Below, one piece after another: positions 25,512 to 34,501 of a stretch of 64,000 nucleotides of DNA. Numbering within the stretch: the first letter of the stretch is position 1; every line of letters starts with the position of its first letter. Both the position numbers and the translations under genes were made by a program. The notes beneath the pieces are model-generated. The model was not told the DNA's origin. It worked only from the letters and a program-made list of their open reading frames with translations, and did not search any database. Origin of the DNA: Eubacteriales bacterium (GTDB lineage: Bacteria; Bacillota; Clostridia; Lachnospirales; Lachnospiraceae). The DNA is taken from positions 1-64,000 of the forward strand of contig JAUNPS010000012.1 of NCBI GenBank assembly GCA_030536575.1, written 5' to 3'.

Positions 25512-26924
25512 TTACTTAACGTTTGACGCGGATTTCTTATAATTTTCATAACGATGCTTTTTTTCGGGCGTTTTGCTCCAAAGTTCATCGGCTGTTTCCT
25601 TCCACTCCTCCGCGTAAGGCTTGCATTTCTCACAGAGATGCTCGGCGGACTCCGGAGACTGCAGGTCGGTGGATTTGGCGTGGGTCTTTTCAACCATTGC
25701 CTTCAGGATCTGGGGATTTTCCAGCATCGGGCAGGGACGCAGGTGGTTTTTGTTAAAGGGCTGGCCGTCCCGGTATGCCTGAAACAGAGGCTGTTTTAAG
25801 CATTCCAGCAGGGTATTTTCCCGGATATTCGCGCCGGAATAATGGATGAAGACGCAGGGTTCCGCATCCCCGTTCGCATTGATATGGAAATAGTTCCGGC
25901 CTCCGGCGATACAGCCGCCTACGAATTCGCCGTCGTTCTGGAAGTCCATGGCAAAGATTTCCTTGCCGCCCTTCATGCCGCGGATCTCGCGTACCCGGTG
26001 ATACATGTATTCCCGCTGTTCCTTCGTCGGGAGCAGCTCCAGCGCCGCGTCGTTTCCAACCGGCATATAATGGAAATACCAGGTAAAGCGGCAGCCTTTT
26101 TCAATAATCATATCCAGGAATTCGTCGCTGGTTACGGTCTCGATGTTTTTACTGGTATAGCAAATCGAGGTGCCGAAAATCTGGCCGGATTCGTGGAGGA
26201 GATCCATGGCGTGCATGACTTTCTGGAAAACGCCGTTGCCGCGGCGGCCGTCGTTGACTTCCTCGTAGCCCTCCAGGCTCAGGGACAGGGACAGGTTTCC
26301 GACTTCCTGCATTTCCTTGCAGAAAGCTTCGTCCACCAGCGTGCCGTTTGTGAAGGCGTGGAATGCGCAGTCATAGTGCTTCTTGCAGAGGCGGATCAGG
26401 TCGGCCTTGCGCACCAGAGGCTCCCCACCGGTAAACATGTAGAAATAGATTCCGAGCTCTTTTCCCTGGGTGACAACGCTGTCCATTTCCTCGAAGGTCA
26501 GGTTCAGCTTGTGGCCATACTCGGCGGCCCAGCATCCGGTACAGTGCAGGTTGCAGGCGCTGGTGGGATCCATCAGGATCAGCCACGGAATACTGCAGTC
26601 GTGCTCGACTCTCTTCTTCCGGATAATTTTTGTCCCGCGGAAGGCTGCTTCGAAGCCTAAATCCAGTGCATTCATTTTTACCACGTTGGGATGGAGTTCG
26701 TCCAGGGCTCGGTTGATGTAGTGCATCCATTTGTTGTCCGGATCCTGGATCATGGCACGGATATTGTCATAGGTAGATTTATCGTAGTCGTCGCCTAAGA
26801 ATTTCTCGGAAACATTCACAAGATCTAAGAGGCCCTTTACCCGGTCTTTTTTCACTCTGGTCAGAACCACGTCGATCGCTTTGGAAAAGGTTGCTCTCTG
26901 TACGCTGTGCATTACGTTATCCAT
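25512..26924 (-). CDS. Radical SAM protein with cysteine-rich C-terminus
   Basis: This 470-residue protein has the 4Fe-4S/SAM motif CNLHCTGC with Cys124, Cys128 and Cys131, followed by the FTGGEPLV segment of radical SAM enzymes. About 100 residues of helical N-terminal extension precede the barrel. The C-terminal part has several cysteines (GGCIAGG, EPCVF, RPCPM, HLCEKCKPY), resembling a SPASM/twitch auxiliary cluster region. No peptide precursor gene is visible next to it, so a peptide-modifying role is not supported by context. The ATG follows AGGAGG. A dyad lies at its promoter (26975-26994). The reaction is unknown to me. Confidence 0.85.
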   Translation of the reverse strand: MDNVMHSVQRATFSKAIDVVLTRVKKDRVKGLLDLVNVSEKFLGDDYDKSTYDNIRAMIQDPDNKWMHYINRALDELHPNVVKMNALDLGFEAAFRGTKIIRKKRVEHDCSIPWLILMDPTSACNLHCTGCWAAEYGHKLNLTFEEMDSVVTQGKELGIYFYMFTGGEPLVRKADLIRLCKKHYDCAFHAFTNGTLVDEAFCKEMQEVGNLSLSLSLEGYEEVNDGRRGNGVFQKVMHAMDLLHESGQIFGTSICYTSKNIETVTSDEFLDMIIEKGCRFTWYFHYMPVGNDAALELLPTKEQREYMYHRVREIRGMKGGKEIFAMDFQNDGEFVGGCIAGGRNYFHINANGDAEPCVFIHYSGANIRENTLLECLKQPLFQAYRDGQPFNKNHLRPCPMLENPQILKAMVEKTHAKSTDLQSPESAEHLCEKCKPYAEEWKETADELWSKTPEKKHRYENYKKSASNVK

Positions 26925-26974
26925 ATATTTTTTCCTCCTACTATCTGATCACTAATCGCTTTTCCTTATTTTAT

Positions 26975-26994
26975 CCTGTCCGGTTTTCGACAGG
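26975..26994. promoter_or_regulatory. Dyad upstream of the radical SAM gene
   Basis: The inverted repeat CCTGTC-N8-GACAGG abuts the minus-strand -10-like TAAAAT. Related TGTCC/GGACA half-sites recur at 27015-27031 and 27044-27048 in the same intergenic region, which is shared with the divergent DUF4317 gene. Confidence 0.4.
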
Positions 26995-27063
26995 TACAGA
27001 CAAAAAATGGCTTGTGTCCGATTTTGGGACAAATCAGCCAATCTGTCCCCGGCTCCTTTTTTC

Positions 27064-27092
27064 TTTACCTTCCGGGATTTTTACGTTATAAT
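27064..27092 (+). promoter_or_regulatory. Promoter of the DUF4317 gene
   Basis: TTTACC (27064-27069), 17-bp spacer and TATAAT (27087-27092) end about 43 bp before the chosen start codon. Confidence 0.6.
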
Positions 27093-27134
27093 GGGAACCA
27101 GCGTTTCTTTCTACGATATGATAAGGAAAGGTTG

Positions 27135-28319
27135 ATGATACATATGAATAAGAAAGATATTGGAGAAATTAAGAAGCAGTTTACCCCGGACAACTGTACC
27201 GTTACCCGGCTCTGCGGCTGCTATGTGGACGGGGAGAAGAACAAGCTGGCGCAGCTGAAAGAAGCCTTTCTCTCCCTGCCGGAAGAGGAAATTTTTAAGT
27301 ATTTTGAAATTTTCCGGAAGGCTCTTTCCGGGACCATCGGGCGGAATCTGATGAACATGGAATTCCCGCTGCACACCGAGGACTACGGCGGCACGCAGGA
27401 ATTCCTCATGCGGCTGCGGGAGAGCCGTCTTACGGACGACCAGCTTCTGGACGCCTTTTATGACAAGGTGATTGCTTCCTACGACTGTGCGGAAAATTAC
27501 CTGATCCTGCTGATCCATGCGGCCTACGACATTCCGGGGAAATCCACGGACGGCCTGGAAATGTTCGATGCCTCCGACGAGGTTTACGAATATCTGCTCT
27601 GCTGCATCTGCCCGGTGAAGCTTTCCAAGCCCGGCCTGGCCTACAATGCGCAGGAAAACTGCTTCCAGAACCGCATCCGGGACTGGCTGGTGGAAATGCC
27701 GGACTTAGGCTTTCTGTTCCCGGCGTTTACCGAGCGCAGCACGGACATTCACAGCCTGCTCTATTACACGAAAAAGCCGGAAGAGCTTCATGACAATCTG
27801 GTGGATCAGCTTCTGGGGTGCGTGCTTCCGCTTTCCGCCGGGAATCAGAAGGAGACGTTCCATACGCTTGTGGAGACCAGTCTGGGCGAGGACTGCGATT
27901 TTGAGGTTGTGAAGACGATCCATGAGAAGCTGAACGAGCTGGCGGAGGCAAAAAAGGATGATCCGGAGCCGCTGGCGCTGGACAAGGCGGAGGTGAAGGC
28001 GCTGCTGGTGCAAAGCGGGGCGGATCAGGAAAAGCTGACGGACTTTGACGCCCAGTATGAGGCCTGCGCGGGGACGGACGCGCCCCTCATGGTTTCCAAT
28101 GTGACGAATACCCGGAAGTTTGAGATTAAGACGCCGGATATTGTGATTACGGTGAATCCGGAGCGGGCGGATCTGATCGAGACGAAGATGATCGAGGGGC
28201 GCAGGTGCCTGGTGATTCCGGTGGACGATCATGTGCAGTTAAATGGGATTTCGGTGCGGACGGTGCCGTTTGGGGAGGACGTATCCGGCGGTGAGGCGGC
28301 CGGGGAAGAGGAGTTTTAG
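27135..28319 (+). CDS. DUF4317 family protein
   Basis: This 394-residue soluble protein is of a family found almost only in Clostridia, with no known function. The start MIHMNKKDIGEIKKQF leads into a helical N-terminal region. There is no signal peptide, membrane helix or recognisable catalytic motif. The C-terminal about 80 residues (VSNVTNTRKFEIKTPDIVI) look beta-rich. I chose the ATG at 27135, with AAGGA upstream and a promoter at 27064-27092. A longer reading from 27012 would start inside the promoter region. The ATG at 27144 is a fair alternative. Its stop overlaps that of the convergent glycosylase gene by two bases. Confidence 0.8.
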   Translation: MIHMNKKDIGEIKKQFTPDNCTVTRLCGCYVDGEKNKLAQLKEAFLSLPEEEIFKYFEIFRKALSGTIGRNLMNMEFPLHTEDYGGTQEFLMRLRESRLTDDQLLDAFYDKVIASYDCAENYLILLIHAAYDIPGKSTDGLEMFDASDEVYEYLLCCICPVKLSKPGLAYNAQENCFQNRIRDWLVEMPDLGFLFPAFTERSTDIHSLLYYTKKPEELHDNLVDQLLGCVLPLSAGNQKETFHTLVETSLGEDCDFEVVKTIHEKLNELAEAKKDDPEPLALDKAEVKALLVQSGADQEKLTDFDAQYEACAGTDAPLMVSNVTNTRKFEIKTPDIVITVNPERADLIETKMIEGRRCLVIPVDDHVQLNGISVRTVPFGEDVSGGEAAGEEEF

Positions 28320-29248
28320 CCGCGGAACAGGTGATAGAAGAATAAGTATTGCTGCATGACGCCTTCGAAACCGCGGTAGCGTTCGGCAGGGAAGCCGTCC
28401 GGATAATGGGCGGCAATGGCCTGGCGGATGTGGGTGTCGACCGGGAAGGCTTCCAGGTGGTGGAGGCCGAAGAGGCAGATGCAGTCCGCGACTTTTTCGC
28501 CTACGCCGTAGAGTTTTAAAAGTTCCTGTTTTGCGGCTGCGCAGTCCAGGGATGGAAGGGCCTGTAAGTCGAGGCCGCCGTTTACGATTGTTTGGGCTGT
28601 ACGGATGAGGTATTTGGCGCGGTAGCCGAGGTTACAGGCGCGCAGGTCTTCTTCTGTGGCGCGGGCCAGGGCTTCCGGGGTGGGGAAGGCGTGGTAACGC
28701 AGGGGCGAGCCCTGGGCGGGTTCCGGGCCTCCGGACGCCGGGCGCTGGCCCTGGATAGCTTTCGGACGCCCTGTCGCCGGGGCGGAATCGACCGCCAGGC
28801 GCGAATCTCCAGCGGGCGTCCAGCTCCACTCGGCAGTTTTCTCCTCCCCGTAGCGCTCGCAGATATTTTGAATACAGCGGCGAATCCTCGGAATATGATT
28901 CTGCTGCGTAATCAGGAACGTAATGATCATCTCCCACAAATCCTGCCGCAGAATCCGGATTCCCTTCCCAAACTCCGCCGCCTCCCGCAGATACGCATCC
29001 TCCGGATCAATCCTCTCCAGAAACGCCCCATAATCCGTATCCAAATCAAAATAGCTTCTCCAAAATCCCTCAAACGCCTCTTCCCCGCACGAAAGCACCC
29101 ACTCATCTCCGTCTCTCCTCAGTTCCACCGCCCGATCCGCCGCTAAAATCCGCCAGCATCCCTGTGCTGTCTCCTCCATCCGAAAACATTGCCCGGACTG
29201 TGCAATCTGCGCCGGATCAAAAAAGGCTTCCGCATCGATTCTTCTCAT
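28316..29248 (-). CDS. ogg: 8-oxoguanine DNA glycosylase, OGG1 type
   Basis: This 310-residue bifunctional glycosylase/lyase removes oxidised guanine from DNA. An N-terminal OGG domain (about 1-100) precedes the helix-hairpin-helix-GPD domain. The catalytic lysine is Lys252 in LYGVGEKVADCICLFG and the activating aspartate is Asp271 in FPVDTHIR, as in eukaryotic OGG1. Residues about 146-183 form a Pro/Ala/Gly-rich low-complexity insertion absent from most relatives, between the two halves of the catalytic domain. No iron-sulphur cluster cysteines follow, as expected for this type. The ATG has AGAAGGA upstream. Confidence 0.88.
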   Translation of the reverse strand: MRRIDAEAFFDPAQIAQSGQCFRMEETAQGCWRILAADRAVELRRDGDEWVLSCGEEAFEGFWRSYFDLDTDYGAFLERIDPEDAYLREAAEFGKGIRILRQDLWEMIITFLITQQNHIPRIRRCIQNICERYGEEKTAEWSWTPAGDSRLAVDSAPATGRPKAIQGQRPASGGPEPAQGSPLRYHAFPTPEALARATEEDLRACNLGYRAKYLIRTAQTIVNGGLDLQALPSLDCAAAKQELLKLYGVGEKVADCICLFGLHHLEAFPVDTHIRQAIAAHYPDGFPAERYRGFEGVMQQYLFFYHLFRG

Positions 29249-29372
29249 AAAATCCCATCCTTCTCTTTCGCATTCTCCCTATATTATAAATCCCGGAACC
29301 GCGAAAAAGCAAATGCTTCCAGAAAAATACAAATATCTTCAAATTACCCCTTACTTTTTTCCCAAACTTCTA

Positions 29373-29414
29373 TATAATAGATAGACAGAAGGCGTGTGCG
29401 CCATAACGCACGCC
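29373..29414 (+). promoter_or_regulatory. -10 element and leader hairpin of the second carB
   Basis: A perfect TATAAT (29373-29378) has no good -35 (CTTACT at 17 bp). Just after the expected start of transcription is an imperfect hairpin, GGCGTG..CG against CGCACGCC (29391-29414), with no T-run. It could be a structured leader or protein site. Confidence 0.45.
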
Positions 29415-29449
29415 CCTACCGCACCAAACACACAATCAGGAGGAGCAAC

Positions 29450-32400
29450 ATGCCAAAGAGAACAGATATCCACAAAGTATTAATCATCGGTTCCGGCCCC
29501 ATCATCATCGGCCAAGCCTGCGAATTCGACTACTCCGGAACCCAGGCCTGCAAAGCCCTGAAATCCCTGGGATACGAAATTGTGCTGGTGAATTCCAACC
29601 CGGCCACCATCATGACCGACCCCGAAATCGCCGACGTCACCTACATCGAGCCCTTAAACGTCGACCGTCTGGAACAGATCATCGCCAAAGAGCGCCCCGA
29701 CGCCCTTCTTCCGAACCTCGGCGGCCAGTCCGGCCTGAACCTGTGCGCCGAACTTGCCAAAGCCGGCATTCTGGACAAATACCACGTCCAGGTCATCGGC
29801 GTCCAGGTAGATGCCATCGAACGCGGGGAAGACCGCATTGAATTCAAAAACGCCATGAACAAGCTCGGCATCGAAATGCCCCGCAGCGAAGTGTCCTACA
29901 GCGTCGAGGAAGCCCTCGCCATCGCAGACCGCCTCGGCTATCCGGTCGTCCTTCGCCCTGCGTACACCATGGGCGGCGCCGGCGGCGGCCTCGTCTATAA
30001 CAAAGAAGAGTTAAAAACCGTCTGCGCCAGAGGCCTCCAGGCCAGCCTGGTAGGCCAGGTACTGGTCGAAGAATCCATTCTCGGCTGGGAAGAACTGGAA
30101 CTCGAAGTGGTACGCGACGCAGAGAATAACATGATCACGGTCTGCTTCATCGAAAACATCGACCCCCTGGGCGTCCACACCGGCGATTCCTTCTGCTCCG
30201 CCCCGATGCTGACCATCTCCGAAGAATGCCAGAAGCGTCTCCAGGAACAGGCCTACCGCATCGTGGAATCCGTCCAGGTTATCGGCGGAACGAACGTCCA
30301 GTTCGCCCACGACCCGGTCAGCGACCGCGTGGTTGTCATCGAGATCAACCCCAGAACCTCCCGTTCCTCGGCCCTGGCTTCCAAAGCCACCGGCTTCCCC
30401 ATCGCCCTGGTTTCCGCCATGCTCGCCTGCGGCCTGACCTTAAAGGAAATCCCCTGCGGCAAGTACGGAACCCTGGACCGCTATGTGCCGGACGGCGACT
30501 ACGTGGTGATCAAATTCGCCCGCTGGGCTTTCGAAAAATTCAAAGGCGTGGAGGACAAGCTGGGAACCCAGATGCGCGCCGTGGGCGAAGTCATGAGCAT
30601 TGGAAAAACCTACAAAGAGGCTTTCCAGAAAGCCATCCGCAGCCTGGAAACCGGACGCTACGGCCTTGGTGTGGCCAAATTCCAGTCCATGACCAAAGAC
30701 CAGCTTCTGAAGATGCTGATCACACCCTCCAGCGAGCGTCACTTCATCATGTATGAAGCCCTCCGCAAAGGCGCGTCCGTCGAAGAGATCCACGAGATCA
30801 CGAAAGTCAAGACCTGGTTCCTGGAACAGATGAAAGAACTGGTGGAGGAAGAGGAAACCCTCCGGAAATGTAAAGGAAGCCTGCCCGCGGATGATCTGCT
30901 CATCACCGCGAAGAAAGACGGCTTCTCCGATAAATACTTAAGCCAGCTCCTGGAAATCCCGGAGGACGACGTGCGTGAGCGCCGCATTGCCCTGGGCGTA
31001 GAAGAAGCCTGGGAAGGCGTCCATGTCAGCGGCACCCAGGACAGCGCTTACTACTACTCCACCTATAACGCCGAAGACAAGAACCCGGTGAACGCCGACA
31101 AGCCCAAGATCATGATCCTTGGCGGCGGCCCGAACCGCATCGGCCAGGGCATCGAATTCGACTACTGCTGCGTGCATGCCTCCCTTGCCCTGAAGAAACT
31201 GGGCTTCGAGACCATCATTGTAAACTGTAACCCGGAAACCGTATCCACCGACTACGACACGTCCGACAAGCTCTATTTCGAGCCTCTGACGCTGGAAGAC
31301 GTCCTGAGCATCTACCGGAAGGAAAAGCCCCTTGGCGTCATCGCCCAGTTCGGCGGGCAGACCCCGTTAAACCTGGCCGCAGACCTGGAAAAGAACGGCG
31401 TCAAGATCCTCGGCACCTCTCCGGCTGTCATCGACCTGGCCGAAGACCGCGACCAGTTCCGGGCAATGATGGAAAAACTGGAAATCCCGATGCCGGAATC
31501 CGGGATGGCCGTCACCGTGGACGACGCGCTGAAAATCGCCGACCAGATCGGTTACCCGGTTATGGTACGCCCCTCCTACGTGCTGGGCGGACGGGGTATG
31601 GAAGTCGTGTATGACGCGGAGAGCATGACCGGATATATGGAAGCCGCCGTTGGGGTGACGCCGGACCGTCCGATCCTGATCGACCGGTTCCTGAACCATG
31701 CTACCGAGTGCGAGGCCGATGCGGTCAGCGACGGCACCCACGCGTTCGTGCCTGCGGTCATGGAGCACATCGAGCTGGCGGGCGTGCATTCCGGCGACTC
31801 GGCCTGCATCATTCCGTCCGTGCACATTTCCCCGGAAAATGTGGCGACGATCAAGGAATACACCCGGAAGATCGCGGAGGAAATGCATGTGAAAGGCCTG
31901 ATGAACATGCAGTACGCCATCGAGAACGGCACCGTTTATGTGCTGGAAGCCAACCCCCGCGCCTCCCGTACCGTTCCGCTGGTATCCAAGGTCTGCAACA
32001 TCCGCATGGTGCCCCTGGCCACCGATATCATTACCTCCGAACTGACCGGAAGACCTTCGCCCGTGCCCTCCTTAAAGGAGCAGCACATCCCGTATTATGG
32101 GGTGAAGGAGGCCGTCTTCCCCTTCAATATGTTCCAGGAAGTCGATCCGGTATTAGGGCCGGAAATGCGCTCCACCGGCGAGGTTCTGGGCCTGTCCCAT
32201 TCCTACGGCGAAGCGTTCTACAAAGCGCAGGAGGCCACGCAGTCGAAGCTGCCGTTAGAAGGCACGGTTCTGATTTCCGTAAACCGTAAGGACAAAGCGG
32301 AGGTTGTGGAGGTTGCCAAAGCCTTTGACGAGGCCGGTTTCCACATCCTGGCTACCGGCGGCACCTATGACCTCATTACGGAAGCCGGGATTCCCGCCGA

Positions 32401-32683
32401 GCGCGTGAAAAAGCTCTACGAGGGACGTCCCAATATTCTGGACATGATCACGAACGGAAAGATTCAGCTCATTGTCAATTCCCCAGTTGGGAAAGACAGC
32501 GTGCACGATGACAGCTATCTGCGGAAAGCGGCCATCAAATCCAAGATTCCGTATATGACGACCATCGCAGCCGCGAAAGCGACGGCCAGCGGCATCAAAT
32601 ACGTGAAAGAGCATGGCAATGGGGCTGTAGAATCCTTGCAGCAGCTTCACAGCGAAATCGCGGACAAGCCTGCGGCGCTCTGA
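29450..32683 (+). CDS. carB: Carbamoyl-phosphate synthase large subunit (copy 2, orphan)
   Basis: This 1077-residue, apparently intact second CarB has both ATP-grasp halves (IIGSGPIIIGQACEFDYSG near residue 10 and [17 protein letters not shown] near 560) and the nucleotide-binding RPAYTMGGAGGG. Its C-terminal allosteric domain reads ATGGTYDLI and EGRPNILDMI, closer to enterobacterial CarB than copy 1 is. The two copies are therefore distinct lineages rather than a recent duplication. No carA is adjacent. It may borrow the CarA encoded at 4658-5731 or use free ammonia. I start it at the ATG with AGGAGG upstream rather than 18 codons earlier. Confidence 0.95.
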   Translation: MPKRTDIHKVLIIGSGPIIIGQACEFDYSGTQACKALKSLGYEIVLVNSNPATIMTDPEIADVTYIEPLNVDRLEQIIAKERPDALLPNLGGQSGLNLCAELAKAGILDKYHVQVIGVQVDAIERGEDRIEFKNAMNKLGIEMPRSEVSYSVEEALAIADRLGYPVVLRPAYTMGGAGGGLVYNKEELKTVCARGLQASLVGQVLVEESILGWEELELEVVRDAENNMITVCFIENIDPLGVHTGDSFCSAPMLTISEECQKRLQEQAYRIVESVQVIGGTNVQFAHDPVSDRVVVIEINPRTSRSSALASKATGFPIALVSAMLACGLTLKEIPCGKYGTLDRYVPDGDYVVIKFARWAFEKFKGVEDKLGTQMRAVGEVMSIGKTYKEAFQKAIRSLETGRYGLGVAKFQSMTKDQLLKMLITPSSERHFIMYEALRKGASVEEIHEITKVKTWFLEQMKELVEEEETLRKCKGSLPADDLLITAKKDGFSDKYLSQLLEIPEDDVRERRIALGVEEAWEGVHVSGTQDSAYYYSTYNAEDKNPVNADKPKIMILGGGPNRIGQGIEFDYCCVHASLALKKLGFETIIVNCNPETVSTDYDTSDKLYFEPLTLEDVLSIYRKEKPLGVIAQFGGQTPLNLAADLEKNGVKILGTSPAVIDLAEDRDQFRAMMEKLEIPMPESGMAVTVDDALKIADQIGYPVMVRPSYVLGGRGMEVVYDAESMTGYMEAAVGVTPDRPILIDRFLNHATECEADAVSDGTHAFVPAVMEHIELAGVHSGDSACIIPSVHISPENVATIKEYTRKIAEEMHVKGLMNMQYAIENGTVYVLEANPRASRTVPLVSKVCNIRMVPLATDIITSELTGRPSPVPSLKEQHIPYYGVKEAVFPFNMFQEVDPVLGPEMRSTGEVLGLSHSYGEAFYKAQEATQSKLPLEGTVLISVNRKDKAEVVEVAKAFDEAGFHILATGGTYDLITEAGIPAERVKKLYEGRPNILDMITNGKIQLIVNSPVGKDSVHDDSYLRKAAIKSKIPYMTTIAAAKATASGIKYVKEHGNGAVESLQQLHSEIADKPAAL

Positions 32684-32741
32684 TCCACTCCCAGCGCCCC
32701 TCGCCGGATATTCTGTCCACTGTAAACACGTAAGCCGGGCG

Positions 32742-32764
32742 CGGGGCCGCGCGGCCCCGTTTCC
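32742..32764 (+). terminator. GC-rich hairpin after carB copy 2
   Basis: The perfect palindrome CGGGGCCGC/GCGGCCCCG is followed by TTT. A second GC-rich stem follows around 32776-32800. It is a probable but weak intrinsic terminator upstream of the response regulator gene. Confidence 0.5.
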
Positions 32765-32824
32765 CGGAAATTTTTCGCCGGCGCAGCGGCGGCCGGCGGC
32801 CCACTCACCCTCAGGAGGCTCCCC

Positions 32825-33490
32825 ATGAAAACCATCGCAATCATCGACGACGACCCCTACATCGGCAACCTGCTCCAGGAACTCCTCACCCAGGAAGGCT
32901 ACCGCACCCTCCGCGCCTACTCCGGCACCGAAGCCCTCCTTCTCCTCACCACCCAAACCCCCGACCTCATCCTCCTGGACCTCATGCTGCCCGGCCTCTC
33001 CGGCGAAGAACTCCTCCCCAAACTAAAATCCATCCCTGTCATCGTCCTCACCGCCAAAGCCGAAATCGACAGCAAAGTCAGTCTCCTCCTGGAAGGCGCT
33101 TCCGACTACATCACCAAACCCTTCGACACGCGGGAACTCCTTGCCCGTATCACCGTCCAGCTCCGAAACGCCCCCGCCCGCGGTCTGAATGCCACCCTCT
33201 CCTTCGCCGAACTCGACCTGGACACCGCCTCCCACACCGTTCGTGTTTCCGGAACCCCTGTCCGTCTCACGCGGACAGAATATGCCCTTTTAAAACAATT
33301 GATGCAAAATCCCTCCCAGGTCGTCACGAAATCCCAGCTTTTGGATCTCATCAGCGAAGACACGCCCGACTGCGTCGAAAACTCCTTAAAAGTCCACATC
33401 AGCAACCTCCGCCGGAAACTCCGGGACGTAAACGGCAAAGATTACATCGAATCCGTCTGGGGCATCGGCTTCAAAATGCGGGAAGCATAA
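32825..33490 (+). CDS. OmpR-family response regulator
   Basis: This 221-residue regulator has a receiver domain (about 1-115) with acidic pocket IIDDDP and phospho-acceptor Asp52 (LDLMLPG). A winged-helix DNA-binding domain (about 125-220) is of PhoB/OmpR type, ending YIESVWGIGFKMR. The ATG follows CAGGAGG. It is followed by three 12-bp-spaced repeats and an ABC transporter operon that ends in a histidine kinase gene. The unit is therefore a self-contained sensor-transporter module, as in bacitracin and lantibiotic resistance loci. The inducer is unknown. Confidence 0.93.
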   Translation: MKTIAIIDDDPYIGNLLQELLTQEGYRTLRAYSGTEALLLLTTQTPDLILLDLMLPGLSGEELLPKLKSIPVIVLTAKAEIDSKVSLLLEGASDYITKPFDTRELLARITVQLRNAPARGLNATLSFAELDLDTASHTVRVSGTPVRLTRTEYALLKQLMQNPSQVVTKSQLLDLISEDTPDCVENSLKVHISNLRRKLRDVNGKDYIESVWGIGFKMREA

Positions 33491-33502
33491 TCTTTACTTT
33501 TT

Positions 33503-33533
33503 CTTAATCCTTTTCTTAACCGCTGCCTTAACC
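33503..33533 (+). promoter_or_regulatory. Three direct repeats, probable response-regulator operator
   Basis: CTTAA begins at 33503, 33515 and 33527, an exact 12-bp spacing, with extended match CTTAAYC. This is about one helical turn per site, as expected for tandem OmpR-type dimers. It lies between the regulator stop and the ABC ATPase start, with a poor promoter nearby (TATCCT at about 33543), as for activated promoters. Confidence 0.6.
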
Positions 33534-33586
33534 GGACTGTGCTATCCTGTCCTTACCGCAAACCGCGGTACAAAGGAGGCAAATCA

Positions 33587-34501
33587 ATGGACTATATTCT
33601 AACTACCGAAAATCTTTCCAAACACTACCGGAACTTCAAGGCCCTGAGCGGCCTGAACATGCACATCCCCAAAGGCGCGATCTACGGCTTTGTCGGCAAA
33701 AACGGAGCCGGAAAAACCACCCTGATCCGCTTAATCTGCGGCCTTCAGGCTCCCACCTCCGGCTCCTACACCCTGTACGGAATCCCCTGCACTGACCGCG
33801 CCATCCAGAAATCCAGGCGGCGCATGGGCGCTGTCGTGGAAACCCCTTCCATCTACCTGGACATGACCGCCGAAGAAAATTTAAAAGAGCAGTACCGCAT
33901 CCTCGGACTCCCTTCCTTTACCGGAATCTCCGACCTGCTGGCACTGGTGGGCCTGTCGGACACCGGAAAGAAAAAGGCGAAAAACTTCTCCTTAGGCATG
34001 CGCCAGCGCCTTGGCATCGCCGTCGCCCTGGCCGGTGATCCCGATTTCCTGGTACTGGACGAACCGGTCAACGGCCTGGACCCCCAGGGCATCATCGAAA
34101 TCCGGGAACTCGTCCTCCGGCTGAACCGGGAACGCCAGATTACCTTTCTCATTTCCAGCCACATTTTAGACGAACTCTCCAGACTGGCGACCCATTACGG
34201 ATTTATCGACCATGGACAGATGGTGAAAGAGATCAGCGCCAAAGAGCTGGAAGCCGCCTGCCGGAAATGCGTCCGTCTCACCGTTTCGAACCTGCAGGCC
34301 GCCATTCCGGTTTTCGACCGCATGGGACTGGAATACAGCATTGCATCGGAAACTGACGCCGAGGTGTTCGGCCAGGTAAATGTTTCGCAGCTCGTGCTCG
34401 CGCTGGCGGAGGAACATTGCGAAATCCGTTCTGTAAAAGAGCGGGATGAAAGCCTGGAGAGTTATTATGTCAATCTGGTAGGAGGTGGCCGCCATGCGTA
34501 A
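33587..34501 (+). CDS. ABC ATPase, bacteriocin-resistance type
   Basis: This 304-residue ABC ATPase has Walker A GKNGAGKTT (37-45), signature FSLGMRQRLGIA and Walker B FLVLDEPVNGLDP, all intact. The roughly 80-residue C-terminal extension is typical of the BcrA/gallidermin-protection group, which removes peptide antibiotics from the membrane. I chose the ATG at 33587 after AAAGGAGG. An upstream in-frame ATG (33539) lies in the operator region. The end overlaps the permease start by eight bases. Confidence 0.92.
   Translation: MDYILTTENLSKHYRNFKALSGLNMHIPKGAIYGFVGKNGAGKTTLIRLICGLQAPTSGSYTLYGIPCTDRAIQKSRRRMGAVVETPSIYLDMTAEENLKEQYRILGLPSFTGISDLLALVGLSDTGKKKAKNFSLGMRQRLGIAVALAGDPDFLVLDEPVNGLDPQGIIEIRELVLRLNRERQITFLISSHILDELSRLATHYGFIDHGQMVKEISAKELEAACRKCVRLTVSNLQAAIPVFDRMGLEYSIASETDAEVFGQVNVSQLVLALAEEHCEIRSVKERDESLESYYVNLVGGGRHA

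Noticed and set aside
25512..26924. Radical SAM protein as a RiPP maturase
   Set aside because: No small precursor-like gene with leader/core features was found on either side.
29391..29414. Leader hairpin of carB copy 2 as a riboswitch
   Set aside because: It is too small and imperfect for a known class and has no expression platform. Kept only as a leader hairpin.
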